A stretch of DNA of 64,000 nucleotides from Terebella lapidaria. Its lineage: Eukaryota; Annelida; Polychaeta; Terebellida; Terebellidae. This document shows, piece after piece, positions 36,855 to 49,239 of the stretch. The position numbers and the translations under genes were made by a program. Below the pieces are notes generated by a model that did not search any database, was not told the DNA's origin, and saw only the letters and a program-made list of their open reading frames with translations. Location of the stretch: NCBI GenBank assembly GCA_949152475.1, contig OX424564.1:40732165-40796164 (forward strand), given 5' to 3'. Position 1 is the stretch's first letter, and each line of letters opens with the position of its first letter.

Positions 36855-37196
36855 CTTTTAGAGGAGGTTACCCGGTCTAATATTTTTCTTGATATAAAAA
36901 CCTACAGAATGACACCAAAAAACCTAACATGCCGAATATGGCGACGAAATGGCCCACAGACTAGGTTTACTGGTTACAATGAATGAAGCGTTAATTTTCG
37001 CTAGATCGACGAAAGAATGAGGGGATTGATACTTTGGATTCTCTGTCATGAATTTCATAGCTCTCAGAGGTTTAAACTGTCAAGAAAACCCTCGCCCCCC
37101 CCCCCCCTTAAATCCAGCCTCACATTCTGCTTTCAATCCGAACACTTTACATTGACACACTAACGTAGATAATAACTAGGGATGTGATAGTAAAAA
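36855..37196. other. non-coding spacer with a C-tract
   Basis: Contains a run of C near 37095-37108. Nothing else is recognised. Confidence 0.45.
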
Positions 37197-39533
37197 AAAA
37201 TAGCCCAAAGGTTACCGAATAGGTTACCGGACAAATTTGGCTCAAGCACCACAGGTGAGATATGACATAGAGATTTATCAATCAAGGTCATCTTTCTGTA
37301 CATACGTCAATGTCACCAATAGGTGTGCTGCATATAATTTTGTATACAACATATACTCATAATACAAATATAATGTCTACAAGTATTTTGTCCGTAAAGG
37401 CCAATTTACACATTTCAGGTCTGGCATGACCTTGAGATTAAGCCTTCACGGTCGACTGACGTCAACCATAAGGTTCCCAAAAGATGGTGACCTTCTGCTC
37501 TTCTGTCTCCCTATATGCTAATAATGCAATCCTAACCTGTATGTACAATTTTTTTAGCCCCACAAGCCAATTTACACATTTCATGTCAGATCTGACATTG
37601 AGATTTAGTACTCAGGGTCATCGGAGGTCAGAAACAAGGTCACCAAAAGACTCCCTAAATGCTCATAATATAAATATAACCTATCTACAAGCAATTTGTT
37701 TAGGCCTTTCCAGCCCACAAATTGGGCCTTTCAGCAATTCAAGGCACTTCCTCTTCATAAACAATGTCAAGGAACCCAATTAGCATGCTTTGAAAGAAAA
37801 ATCTCAAAACCGATCAGATAGTTTTCGAGAAAACAACCAAAAACTGAATTTTGAGCCTTTTTGGGCCATTCGGACCATAAATTTGGGCCTATCGATCGAT
37901 TCGGGTACTTCATCTTTATAAAAAATGTCAAAGACCCCAATCAGCATGGTTTGAAGCAAAAATTTGAAAACCGATCTGACAGTTTTCAAGAAAACAGCTA
38001 AAAACTGAATTTTAGGCCTTTTTTGGGCCATTTGAGCCATCATGTTGGGCCTATCGATCGAATCAAGGCACTCCATTTTATAAACAATGTCAAGAACCCC
38101 AATTAGCATGTTTTGAAACAAAAATCTCAAAAGTGATCCAGACAGTTTTCGAGAAAAGACAAACAAGGTGCAAATTTGGGCATTTTTCGACCCAAAAATG
38201 GCTGTTTTGACATTTCTAGTCATCCAAGGTCAAATTCAAGGTCACCACACAAATCGCCATATATGACTTTCCATTTGAAAGTGCCGTTTTCTAAGCTCTA
38301 TCTTCAAGTGTTCTATGAGTACAGTCCCGCTCTCATTATGAAGGAAAAAAGTGTCAAAAAACGGCCAATTTAAGAATTTGGCGGTCGTTTTCTCAAAAAC
38401 TGTCTGATCAGATTTGAGATTTTTGTTTCAAAAGATTCCCCTCATATACCTCTGTGATATGTATAAGCTTCGTTGCCAATGAATCGCCGGTCTGCGTCTG
38501 GCAGCCATTTTGACTTTTTCGACGGGTTCCAAATGGCACTTTCCCATGTAAATTCTCCTATGCTTTATAATGGGACACATTTTTCCTGATATCTCCCTTA
38601 ATATTGAGATTAGGAATCAATTGTGGACTAATTGTGGAAATATATATGCCGAATATTCTCGTGACCTTGAATTTAACTTTCGACCTAATTTTCAAGGTCA
38701 CAGCACAAAATGGCTAATATCTCTCTTATTATCTACTTTACAGCTTAGGAGTCAATTGTGGACCTATAGGAAATGATACATGCCGAATATTGTCATGACC
38801 TTAAATTTGACCTTCGACCTCATTTTCAAGGTCAGAGCACTAAATGGCTAATATATTGCTTATTATTGACTTTACAGCTTAAAAATCAATTATGAACATA
38901 TAGGAAAGGATATATGCTGAATATTCTGGTGACTTTGAATTTGACCTTTGTCCTCATTTTCAAGGTCACAGGACGAAATGGCTAATATCTCGCTTATTAT
39001 TGACTTGACAGCTTAGGAATCAATTGGGCACATATAGGAAATGATATATGCTGAATGTTTTCATCGGCTTCAACTTGACCTTGACCTTATTTTCAAGGTC
39101 AGAGCACAAAATGACTAATATATCGCTTATTATCGACTTTACAGCTTGTGAATAAATTGTGGTTGTATGGGAAATGATGTATGCCGAATATTGTCATGAC
39201 CTCAAATTTTGACCTTTGACCTCATTTTCAAGATCACAGGACAAAATGGCTAATGTCGCTTATCTTCGACTTTACAACTTGACAATCAATTTTGGACATA
39301 CATGAATGATATATGTCGAATATTCTGATGACCTTTAATTTGACCTTTGACATCATTTTCAAGGCCACATGAAAAAATTGTTGATATCTCTCTAAATATT
39401 GAATTTACATCTTATCAACATTTGTGGACATATAGGAAGTGATGAATGATGAATATTCTCGTGACCTTGAATTTGAATACATGTATATAAGCATATATCA
39501 TCCGGTAACCTTTCTTAGCCCTTGGGCTAATTT
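37197..39533. mobile_element. third large copy of the palindromic-end repeat family
   Basis: The left end reads TAGCCCAAAGGTTACCG then GGTTACCGGACAAATTTGG. The right end is the inverted form, CCGGTAACCTTTCTTAGCCC then TTGGGCTAA. The left half matches 5257-5830; the right half (38590-39480) holds six or seven of the 134 bp TGACCT-rich units, with a perfect DR1 at 39210-39222. No gene is present. Confidence 0.65.
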
Positions 39534-40010
39534 TTTTGTTTAATTTTATTGTCATGCGAGCTATAATTGTCAAATGTGAAGCAGAGGATACTATCGGGCG
39601 TTGGGATGGCAGAAAATACTTTCGGAACTGGGGCCTGGGACCAGAAGCGAAATGCTTTCCAGAGTTGTGTGGTACATTTTGTACGTACTCTCACCATAGA
39701 GAACCGAGGTACCCCAAATTTCATGATGATAATGTGAAACAGAGGATACATTCATGCAGGCGTGTGTATCCATTTAATTCCATGATGAAATTTGAGATCG
39801 AAGAGAAATATCGAAGGATTTTGAAACCCCCCAAAAAAACCTACCCAGCTATCCGTAGGGGCCCACTGAAGTATGAACAATGTCATAGGCCTACATTAAA
39901 TACATATTTCTATGGTATAAGGCCTGCGAGGGCCCTGGGGACACACCGAGTGTGGGACACACTGGGGACACACCAAAACGACACACCGAGTTACCAAAAG
40001 TGGTAGTACC
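39534..40010. other. non-coding, nothing firmly recognised
   Basis: An open frame of about 156 codons on plus lacks any domain. The sequence holds two diverged copies of a GTGAAGCAGAGGATAC-type word, which suggests repeat origin. Confidence 0.35.
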
Positions 40011-41235
40011 TCTAAAACGCGCCGCGCTGACCGGCGCCTCAGACCTGTGAGGGTCCGAAGTACGGCGGATCCGCCAGAAGCGACTCTGGCACGCCGCTGC
40101 GGCGATGCAGCGGCAGGGATACGCTAGCCCTGACCCTCCTCCATGGGCTGCTCGTCCGCGGGACCTTCTTGTCTGTGGACGGCTGGGACCCTTTCTCACG
40201 GGCCGGAGCAGGGAGTGAGAACTCGACCTGCTGGAGGGGCGGACTTGGAATGCTGGGCGGCCGCCGCCGATCGGGCCCCGGCGGAGCAGCCAGCAAGGAG
40301 GCCGGAAGATATGGTGCACCAGTCTTTGCAACTTCGGCGAACATATCAATCCAATCCTGGATGCGTAGGATTTCAGGCGTGCGCTTTCCCCATATCCGGA
40401 CTAATATGAGTAGATCGCCCGTTCCAGTGTGTCAAGCGACCACCTTACAGCATCTTGCGTGAGGGCGGATGACTTAGAGTCATCTACGCTCTATTGCAGA
40501 CGAGTCTGTGCAGCACCGGCGTCGCGCAGGCGGCACTTCAGCTCCTGGTTCTCAGCTCGTAGTCGCTGTACTTCGGCGGTCATCTCGTCTGAGGTGGACC
40601 GTTTTTCGGTCTGCACAGCTCGAGCAAAGGCCTTCCCATCTTCAAAGGCCTTGTGTTTGCGGTCGGCTGCGAGAGTCCGATAACTCTCCAAGCTTCGCCT
40701 GGTACCCTCCATGAGGCCCTGGCCGTGCGCGAAATGGCACGCCGCCCGGGAGACCTCAGCGCAGTACCAGCTGAGCCGCTTTAGAGAGTGGTCCATCTAC
40801 GCCACGAAATATTCCACGGCACGAGTGAGTCTTCTACTCTGGGGGTAATCCCAGAGAAACTGGTTTCGTGTGCGCGCCAGCGCTCCTATTCCTGCGGTTC
40901 CCAGCTCATTGATAGCCCGGGGCACTGGCAGGTTTAGCAGTGCTGCCTTTGATGGAATCCGCTCCAGCTCTTCCCGTCGGTGGCCGGGAGCACGGCCTAC
41001 GGACTAACGGAAAGTCTCATAGGCCCGGGCGGTCTCAGAGCCATGCTGTCGGAGTATTTCCTCCACGGGGTCCACGGCGTTTAAGGCCAGGGTGGCGGTA
41101 CTCTGCCAACACACAGCGAAGCCGCTTGCTCCCACGAAGGAATTGGACGCACCCCCCTGGTGACTACTTACATGCCTTGTATACAGGTGGCCTATATACA
41201 GGCCATCCCGGGGGATCCCACAATCACATACAGTA
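40011..41235 (-). pseudogene. GC-rich degenerate coding remnant with a coiled coil
   Basis: The minus strand keeps protein-like sequence across this block: VDPVEEILRQHGSETARAYE near 41060, LNLPVPRAINELGTAGIG near 40920, then a stretch (40796-40491) with HSLKRLSWYCAEVSRAACHF and a coiled-coil-like TAEVQRLRAENQELKCRL, and proline-rich sequence beyond. GC content is far above the flanks. It may be the first open frame of a retroelement. It is clearly broken. I cannot name the family. Confidence 0.4.
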
Positions 41236-41399
41236 ATTAATAAAAGTCATTAGCTTTTAGCTGCCGCACCTGCGGGCAATGACGTTAGATTAATCATCCC
41301 AGCAGGATAGAGATTGTGTACAATGTATCAAAAGCCAATCTTGTGGATGTCACGATTAGGTCAATCCATCAGCAGCGATGAATATACATTCATCACATT

Positions 41400-41735
41400 T
41401 TGCCTACTTTTCATAGATTACGGCACACTGGCTTCTGAAACATGAAGACAATCTCCCGCACCTCTCTTTCTACTACAACATCTCACGTACAGTTTTAGCA
41501 TGTTGGCGTGAACAATCTTAGTCTTGCCATTGACTTCGATTTTATAGTCGCATCTACTACTTTGAATGGTCCTCGCCACTGCAAAAGTAGCTTATTGTGG
41601 TGTGTAGGAAGCATCAGCAACACTTCATCACCTGGGGGAAAGGAGCGTGCACGAGCTTTCACATTGTAGTATTTCCCATACCTTGCCTTGCTGGCCAATT
41701 CACACGTCTCTGCAATTCTGTTCTGTAAAGGATAC
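41400..41735 (-). mobile_element. Ty3/gypsy integrase C-terminal fossil
   Basis: The minus strand carries ASKARYGKYYNVKAR, SFPPGDEVLLMLP, HNKLLLQWRGPFKVVD and KTKIVHANMLKLY, the characteristic C-terminal part of Ty3/gypsy integrases. The rest of pol is absent next to it. It is broken. It may come from the same element as the gag pieces at 43870-47540, which lie in the correct order and strand, but this is not proven. Confidence 0.75.
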
Positions 41736-43190
41736 GTGCAAATTATATGTATGTGTTGTAGATGCCGTTAGCGAAATCTAAATGCTTGAACCATGTACAA
41801 ATATGATATATAGGGCCTGTAAAATACACATGTAATCCGACGAAATTATAATATTAATACATAAGAATTGTGGCGATTTTGCCCTAAGCACGCCGCAGGT
41901 GATTGTAAACATACATGCCATTTATGTGGCCTTTTCGTTCTTGGCCTTGTTTTGACACGCTCCGTTCGAGCGGGCGTTGCCACGGCAACGCATTGTAATT
42001 TACGCTCCAGTAAACTATAACAATGGTTTGATTACGCTTCGTACTGGAAGCGACACTGGAAGCGACTCGGTCGAGGAGATTGTCCAAGATCGAGTGACAG
42101 GATGCACTCGGAGCTCGCCATGAGCTTTGAGTTCCCTGTTCGGGAGTAGTGGGCTCCTAGAGCCCTGGGGACGATTCCCATGGGGAGGCCCGGGCTGGGA
42201 GAGACAAGTTGCTGACTCGGGGGCGCAAGCCCTGTGGATCGCCAGTTCTCTCCCTTCCCGGGACGGTGTGACATAGGCTCTGGCCAGCATGTCGGACTGT
42301 ACGGAATTCCGTCCCCGAGGCAGACCGCGGCTTGCCAGGCCCCTCCAGCTAACACCGTGGTGATGAACCAGTTTCTGAACGGTGTCCGTAGGCCTGGGAG
42401 TGTCGGGTGGGCTGTTACCTGGTTACCGTTAATGCTAGAGTGGTTACCGTGTCCGCAGTGACCTCCGGTGAGCGCCGCCGCCGCAAGGATCCGGAATAGC
42501 GGATGCGCGTCCGCAAGGACTCGCGGTGAGAGGACTATCCTCGAGGATCCCGAAGAGCGGACGATAGTCAATAACTTTACAGAATTAACCATAAAATCTT
42601 CACATATTTAATTCAGATTGAGAATATTCATTAAATATCAGTAGTTACAGAAATATCATGTAAGGTCCGATATCAGAATCTTATTTGAACGGAGATATAT
42701 TCTTTCACTTCAATTACAACTTTGTTTTCGTCACAATTGACACAAAATTGTTGTAAGATTAACGTTCAATAGATAATTTTAATCATAATTTGTTGACATC
42801 GGTTATTGTGTGCGTTGTTCGACGGGAAGGGGCGGGGTATATAGGCAAATAGATGGTGAAAAACAACAACATCTATTCATGTTAATTTATATAAATTTAT
42901 ATAAATCGTTATTTCGGTATTGAACGTCATATGTTTTGCGCTTGAATATGTACAGGGAGATTAGTTTTGCCGTAAAGAATTAACTGATCATATTTGACCA
43001 TACGCAATAAATAATATTTGAACATATTCACTGGTAGGTATACATGTATAAATATTAATGCAGCAGAGTGGACGTGATTATTTTTCGTGTGCGCGAAAAA
43101 TATCGTGGTAACGAATGAAAAAATAGCATCTGAACAATAGAAAAAAACCCCGTGATAACGAGAAATTTATCGTTAGAACCCCGGTTCGTT
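41736..43190. other. unrecognised, with a GC-rich island
   Basis: About 42030-42560 is GC-rich with weak open frames on the minus strand and no domain that I recognise. The rest is AT-rich. Confidence 0.35.
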
Positions 43191-43196
43191 AGAATT

Positions 43197-43765
43197 TATT
43201 GTGACCTGTCATATGAGCGAGAGAACGAGGAAACGAAGAAACGAGTGAGCGAGAGAACGAGAGAGCGAGAGAGCGATGTGAGGTAGCGAGAGAACGATAT
43301 TGGGAGAGAACGAGAGAACGAGGGAGCGAGAGAGCGAGAAAGCGAGAGAGCGATGCAAGGTAGCGAGAGAACGAGATTGCGAGAGAGTGAGGGAGCGAGA
43401 GAGCGAGAGAACGAGGTAGCGAGAGAACGAGATTGCGAGAGAACGAGTGAGCGAGAGAGCAAGAGAACGAGAGAACGAGGGAACGAGAGAGCGAGAAAGC
43501 GATGCGAGGTAGCGAGAGAACGAAATTGCGAGAGAGCGAGGGAGCTAGAGAACGAGTGAGCGAGAGAACGATGCGAGATAGCGAGATAGCGATGCGATAG
43601 AGCGATGCAAGATAGCGAGAGTGCGAGGGAGCGAGAGAACGATGCGAGGAAGCGAGGTGGATTTATGTCACTATCTTATCGCTCACTCGCTCCCTCGCAT
43701 CCTCGCATCGCTCTCTCGCTCCCTCGCTTCGCTCTCTCGCCGCGAGGGAGCGAGATTGTCAGATG
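43197..43765 (+). repeat. purine-rich GCGAGA/ACGAGA simple repeat with an inverted tail
   Basis: Plus-strand runs of GAGCGAGAGAACGAG and variants make a long purine-rich tract to about 43660. From about 43675 to 43740 the strand sense flips to CTCGCTCCCTCGCATCC, then returns to CGAGGGAGCGAG. The flip makes long hairpins possible. Open frames here are artefacts. Confidence 0.9.
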
Positions 43766-43915
43766 GACGCTATCAGCCACCATAGATACCGTTTCTGACA
43801 CCTTAGCTACCTTAAGAGGCTTGAGTGCTCTTGTTCTGTGCTCATGTCGTGACGGCAGTCATTTCTATGGTCTGGCACCCGGGATGTTACCTATGACAAG
43901 ATCAAAGACAGGCTT

Positions 43916-44664
43916 GTCCATACACATAGCTTGTACCGTGCCTACATAATGTGGTCCATGCACATAGCTTGTACCGTGCCTACAAAATGTGGTCCATGCA
44001 CATAGCTTGTACCGTGCCTACATAATGTGGTCCATGCACATAGCTTGTACCGTGCCTACATAATGTGGTCCATACACATAGCTTGTACCATGCCTACATA
44101 ATGTGGTCCATGCACATAGCTTGTACCGTGCCTACATAATGTGGTCTATGCAAATAGCTTGTACCGTGCCTACATAATGTGGTCCATGCACATAGCTTGT
44201 ACCGTGCCTACATAATGTGGTCCATGCACATAGCTTGTACCGTGCCTACATAATGTGGTCCATACACATAGCTTGTACCGTGCCTACATAATGTGGTCCA
44301 TACACATAGCTTGTACCGTGCCTACATAATGTGGTCCATGCACATAGCTTGTACCGTGCCTACATAATGTGGTCCATGCACATAGCTTGTACCGTGCCTA
44401 CATAATGTGGTCCATGCACATAGCTTGTACCGTGCCTACATAATGTGGTCCATGCACATAGCTTGTACCGTGCCTACATAATGTGGTCCATGCACATAGC
44501 TTGTACCGTGCCTACATAATGTGGTCCATGCACATAGCTTGTACCGTGCCTACATAATGTGGTCCATGCACATAGCTTGTACCGTGCCTACATAATGTGG
44601 TCCATGCACATAGCTTGTACCCTGCCTACTTAATGTGGTCCATGCACATAGCTTGTACCCTGCC
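43916..44664. repeat. 38 bp minisatellite derived from retroelement protease region
   Basis: About 20 nearly identical units contain TGTGGTCCATGCACATAGC then TTGTACCGTGCCTACATAA. The flanking single-copy sequence at 43874-43920 continues directly into the unit and is recognisable retroelement sequence, so the unit was captured from it. Confidence 0.92.
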
Positions 44665-45042
44665 AATGTTTGCAACAGGAACCTGTAAAATAGATCCGTC
44701 CATCAACATGCAAACACGAGTTTCATCCACATACCCTCTGGCATGACCCAATGATTATTGGCAACCGTTTGCCAAAACCTTGCCTATACAAAGACATTTT
44801 ACATCAGCCTGATGGTGGTCATAGTGCGTATCAACATTTCCCTCATAGGTGGCGTTACCTTTGCAATTGCATGTGCAACCATCTGTCTGGTCCTCATTTA
44901 CGGCAGAACCAGTCTATTGTTTGTGACAATCTCGGGCAACGTGAGCCCTTGAACCACATAAGAAACATTGTCTATTTCCAGACTCTCTGTTCTCAAACCG
45001 TTTGTTACAATCTGGAGCAACATGACTTCTGCTCCACACTTC

Positions 45043-47015
45043 TAACATCTGACCACACTGTTTCTTGTCGCTGACTTTGCACTCATGTTGTTTGTGTCCT
45101 ACATTACCACACTTGTAACATCTGACCACACTGTTTCTTGTCGCTGACTTTGCACTCATGTCGTTTGTGTCCTACATTACCACACTTGTAACATCTGACC
45201 ACACTGTTTCTTGTCGCTGACTTTGCACTCATGTTGTTTGTGTCCTACATTACCACACTTGTAACATCTGACCACACTGTTTCTTGTCGCTGACTTTGCA
45301 CTCATGTTGTTTGTGTCCTACATTACCACACTTGTAAAATCTGACCACACTGTTTCTTGTCGCTGACTTTGCACTCATGTTGTTTGTGTCCTACATTACC
45401 ACACTTGTAACAACTGACCACACTGTTTCTTGTCGCTGACTTTGCACTCATACTGTTTGTGTCCTACATTACCACACTTGTAACATCTGACCACACTGTT
45501 TCTTGTCGCTGACTTTGCACTCATGTTGTTTGTATCCTACATTACCACACTTGTAACGTCTGACCACACTGTTTCTTGTCGCTGACTTTGCACTCATGTC
45601 GTTTGTGTCCTACATTACCACACTTGCAACATCCGACCACACTGTTTCTTGTCGCTGACTTAGCAGTCATGTTGTTTGTGTCCTACATTACCACACTTGC
45701 AACATCCGACCACACTGTTTCTTGTCGCTGACTTTGCACTCGAGTCGTTTGTGTCCTACATTACCACACTTGCAACATCTGACCACACTGTTTCTTGTTG
45801 CTGACTTTGCACTCATACTGTTTGTGTCCTACATTACCACACTTGTAACATCTGACCACACTGTTTCTTGTCGCTGACTTTGCACTCGAGTCGTTTGTGT
45901 CCTACATTACCACACTTGCAACATCTGACCACACTGTTTCTTGTCGCTGACTTTGCACTCATACTGTTTGTGTCCTACATTACCACACTTGTAACATCTG
46001 ATCACACTGTTTCTTGTCGCTGACTTTGCACTCATACTGTTTGTGTCCTACATTACCACACTTGTAACATCTGACCACACTGTTTCTTGTCGCTGACTTT
46101 GCACTCATACTGTTTGTGTCCTACATTACCACACTTGTAACATCTGATCACACTGTTTCTTGTTGCTGACTTTGCACTCGAGTCGTTTGTGTCCTACATT
46201 ACCACACTTGTAACATCTGACCACACTGTTTCTTGTCGCTGACTTTGCACTCATACTGTTTGTGTCCTACATTACCACACTTGTAACGTCTGATCACACT
46301 GTTTCTTGTCGCTGACTTTGCACTCGAGTCGTTTGTGTCCTACATTACCACACTTGTAACATCTGACCACACTGTTTCTTGTCGCTGACTTTGCACTCAT
46401 ACTGTTTGTGTCCTACATTACCACACTTGTAACATCTGATCACACTGTTTCTTGTTGCTGACTTTGCACTCATACTGTTTGTGTCCTACATTACCACACT
46501 TGTAACATCTGATCACACTGTTTCTTGTTGCTGACTTTGCACTCATGTCGTTTGTGTCCTACATTACCACACTTGTAACATCTGACCACACTGTTTCTTG
46601 TCGCTGACTTTGCACTCATGTTGTTTGTGTCCTACATTACCACACTTGTAACATCTGACCACACTGTTTCTTGTCGCTGACTTTGCACTCATGTTGTTTG
46701 TGTCCTACATTACCACACTTGTAAAATCTGACCACACTGTTTCTTGTCGCTGACTTTGCACTCATGTTGTTTGTTTCCTACATTACCACACTTGTAACAT
46801 CTGACCACACTGTTTCTTGTCGCTGACTTTGCACTCATACTGTTTGTGTCCTACATTACCACACTTGTAACATCTGACCACACTGTTTCTTGTCGCTGAC
46901 TTTGCACTCATGTCGTTTGTGTCCTACATTACCACACTTGTAACATCTGACCACACTGTTTCTTGTCGCTGACTTTGCACTCATGTTGTTTGTGTCCTAC
47001 ATTACCACACTTGAA
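45043..47015. repeat. 73 bp minisatellite derived from gag zinc-knuckle sequence
   Basis: About 27 units contain CACTGTTTCTTGTCGCTGAC, TTTGCACTCATGTTG and TGTCCTACATTACCACACTT. The minus-strand sense spells the CCHC knuckle CGNVGHKQHEC and KVSDKKQCGQ. Three variant classes differ after GCACTC (ATGTTG or ATGTCG, ATACTG, GAGTCG). A five-unit block at about 45130-45495 is repeated at about 46517-46880. Confidence 0.93.
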
Positions 47016-47540
47016 ACATGTAAGCGACTGCTTACCATATCTCTCACCGGACTTACTTCTGGCACCCCGTTCTTTGTGTACCTCTCCAGAGGTTTTATTG
47101 TGTGCAGCAACATACCTTTCTGCACATTTAGTCAACTCATTCAGAGACACATCTGAACTTTCTCTCAGGTGACTTGCCAAGTCTGAATCACATGCTGCTA
47201 GAAATTGTTCTTTCACGAACAACTCAAACAACTCATCATAATCATCAACGTCAGCTAAATCAACCCATCTTTTGAGATAACAAGACAATCGGACTACAAA
47301 CTTCCCCCATTTCTGGCTTACTCTGACGAAATTCTCATCATAGTTCGAGCATCGTCTGCACTCAATCGAGAGTACATCTCTTATGCTTTTCATGTCAATA
47401 AAGCACTAAGATTAGTTGCCCATTGATCTTTTGGCCATTTTTACACTGTAGCATACCGCTCAAAACGTTCTAAGTATGCGTCTATACTATCAGTAAATTT
47501 TTTGAATGGACCAATTCATAGACTTTCCCGCCATCTCATG

Positions 47541-48589
47541 CATATTCGGACTTTTCCGTAATTCAAACAGACCACTGAATCGCTGATCTCACATACGGGT
47601 ATCTCCTGCCGACAACTGATATAACCATTTGCGAGACGAAATGGCGGGAAACCACAAAATGTGCATTGTTCTCAACTGTGAATCACATAAACTGCCTTGG
47701 CGACGTATTTGAGCAAGAAACAATTGAATATGATTGAATTTGTACCATACGTGATTGCGAACACGTGCTACTCCAAATTCACGTTTATATGCGGGGCTCA
47801 TTTTCATGAACAGCTGATGAAGGTTCCAAGGATAGAGAACTGGGAGGGACCAGTTAGTTTTTCTAACCATGATTATTGTGGTATAGAGGTGTTTTGCTGG
47901 GTACATATTGATTCGAGATACTGGTTCTACATGCAGAACAAATAATCTACAGACAGTAGGTCTGTTGAATGGAAGCACACTGACTATTTCGTTGTGTTTA
48001 GACAGTGTACCTGATTCCTTTCAGCCAGGTATAATTTCTTAGCGGCGGTATTTTTTCCAGTCCCCGATCCACATGCAAAGATTTCGCCAATTCTGGGAAT
48101 ATCGCACACAGATGGGCTGAGGACCACCTGTCCAAGGACAACATATATGTGAAATTTATTTCGTGAGATTTACCCCTTGTCTAATATTCCGGATAGAAAG
48201 GGTGCGTTCTCTGCTGTCATTTGTCAGTGCAACCTATTTTCCGCAGTGACATCTCCATGGACTCCGTGAGATCACCGAGTAATCGCCGCTGTCTGCTGGC
48301 GCGACCGTCGGGCGATTATGCGCGTCCCGGCGGCGCTCCCACAGAGCTCCTGCGGTGCGCTAAAAGACCTCACGGCGATGCTACGAAGATCCTACTGCGT
48401 GCTCGCCAGAACACCGTCACATCTCCGAGCCACGGCGTTTGTATTGTGCATGCACAAAGTGCGCGCCGTCGCACGGCGCCTCAGGAGACCCCACGGTGTT
48501 TAGTGGAAAGGCCACGGAGATGCTTCTGCGTTGTACGAAACCCAAATGCGTGCTCTCCAGCGTTCTGCATTTTTCTTAGACGCGGTAAG
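47541..48589. other. unrecognised; right part GC-rich
   Basis: No gene is supported. 48230-48590 is GC-rich with ACGGCG and CCACGG words like those in the ends of the neighbouring Harbinger element, so it may be a related non-autonomous copy. Confidence 0.35.
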
Positions 48590-48626
48590 CACACCGTGAG
48601 GACGCAGCCCTGGTGTGACGGCTACA
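48590..48626. mobile_element. Harbinger-like TIR end of a second, diverged copy
   Basis: The reverse complement reads GCCGTCACACCAGGGCTGCG, close to the adjacent element's TIR (CCCCCATCACACCAGGGC). It faces away from that element. Its partner end was not found. Confidence 0.4.
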
Positions 48627-49188
48627 TAATACCCCCATCACACCAGGGCCCGATCTCACTACGCCCGTTCTGCGCTCATCGAGCGTGGTTGAATCGTATA
48701 GCACGCAGGACGATCGCAGTTTGGTCTTCTATGGACGTATAACGAGCGCCATCAATCTTGGGGTGGTCACCATGACCGTGGAGAGCGTGGCGAAATTTTG
48801 AACATGTTGAAAAAAATCGTGGTACCAGCGTGGTGAAAAGTGAGCGCAGTGGGGGCGCACTTTCAGCGTAGTGAAAACGTGGTGGGCGCCGTGTGCTCGC
48901 AAATTGATCGTGATACGAATTTGATGAATGCAGGGTGAGCGTGTTGGGATCACGAACATTGGGTGGTCCGTGAAAGCACGATATCTGTACGATTGCAATA
49001 CGTCCTCACAATGCCCTTCCTGCGCCCCCGGAGATGCGCCTGCGATGCTATCCTGCTCTCGCCATGACCACGATGCGTCGCTGATACGCTTAGCACTTTC
49101 GAACAACGATTATTATACGCCCACCATGCCCTGACCACGGTCAAACTACGCTCTAACACGCTGGGGGTAATCTCAAACAAATTGCGGG

Positions 49189-49195
49189 TATAAAA
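49189..49195 (+). promoter_or_regulatory. TATA box of the Harbinger transposase
   Basis: TATAAAA preceded by GCGGG, 45-51 bp upstream of the ATG at 49240. Transcription would start near 49220, which makes the upstream in-frame ATG at 49219 an unlikely start. Confidence 0.7.
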
Positions 49196-49239
49196 GTTGA
49201 AGATGCACTCCTGTCAAATTGTTTATGTCAACGTGCAAC

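Larger units (their letters stand above)
43870..47540 (-). mobile_element. Ty3/gypsy fossil, gag to protease region
   Basis: Read on minus, gag-like sequence (from about 47540) includes DAYLERFERYA, WGKFVVRLSCYLKRWVDLAD and FVKEQFLAACDSDLASHL. CCHC zinc knuckles follow (CFKCGNVGHKQHEC; then CFLCGSRAHVARDC near 44930). Protease-region sequence follows at 44740-44665 and 43960-43870 (ETRVCMLMDGS and KPVFDLVIGNIPG). Two segments have grown into minisatellites (45043-47015 and 43916-44664). RT, RNase H and most of integrase are missing here, and I find no LTRs. The element is broken. Confidence 0.75.

Noticed and set aside
39536-40006. 156-codon plus frame
   Set aside because: It starts in the tail of a repeat element, contains duplicated words and has no recognisable domain.
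43196-43559. Arg/Glu/Ser-rich frames on plus and Ser/Leu/Arg-rich frames on minus
   Set aside because: Simple GAGCGA repeat, low complexity.
48221-48742. Arg-rich plus-strand frame of 173 codons
   Set aside because: It crosses the Harbinger TIR and target duplication, so it is not one gene; GC-rich repeat words explain its openness.
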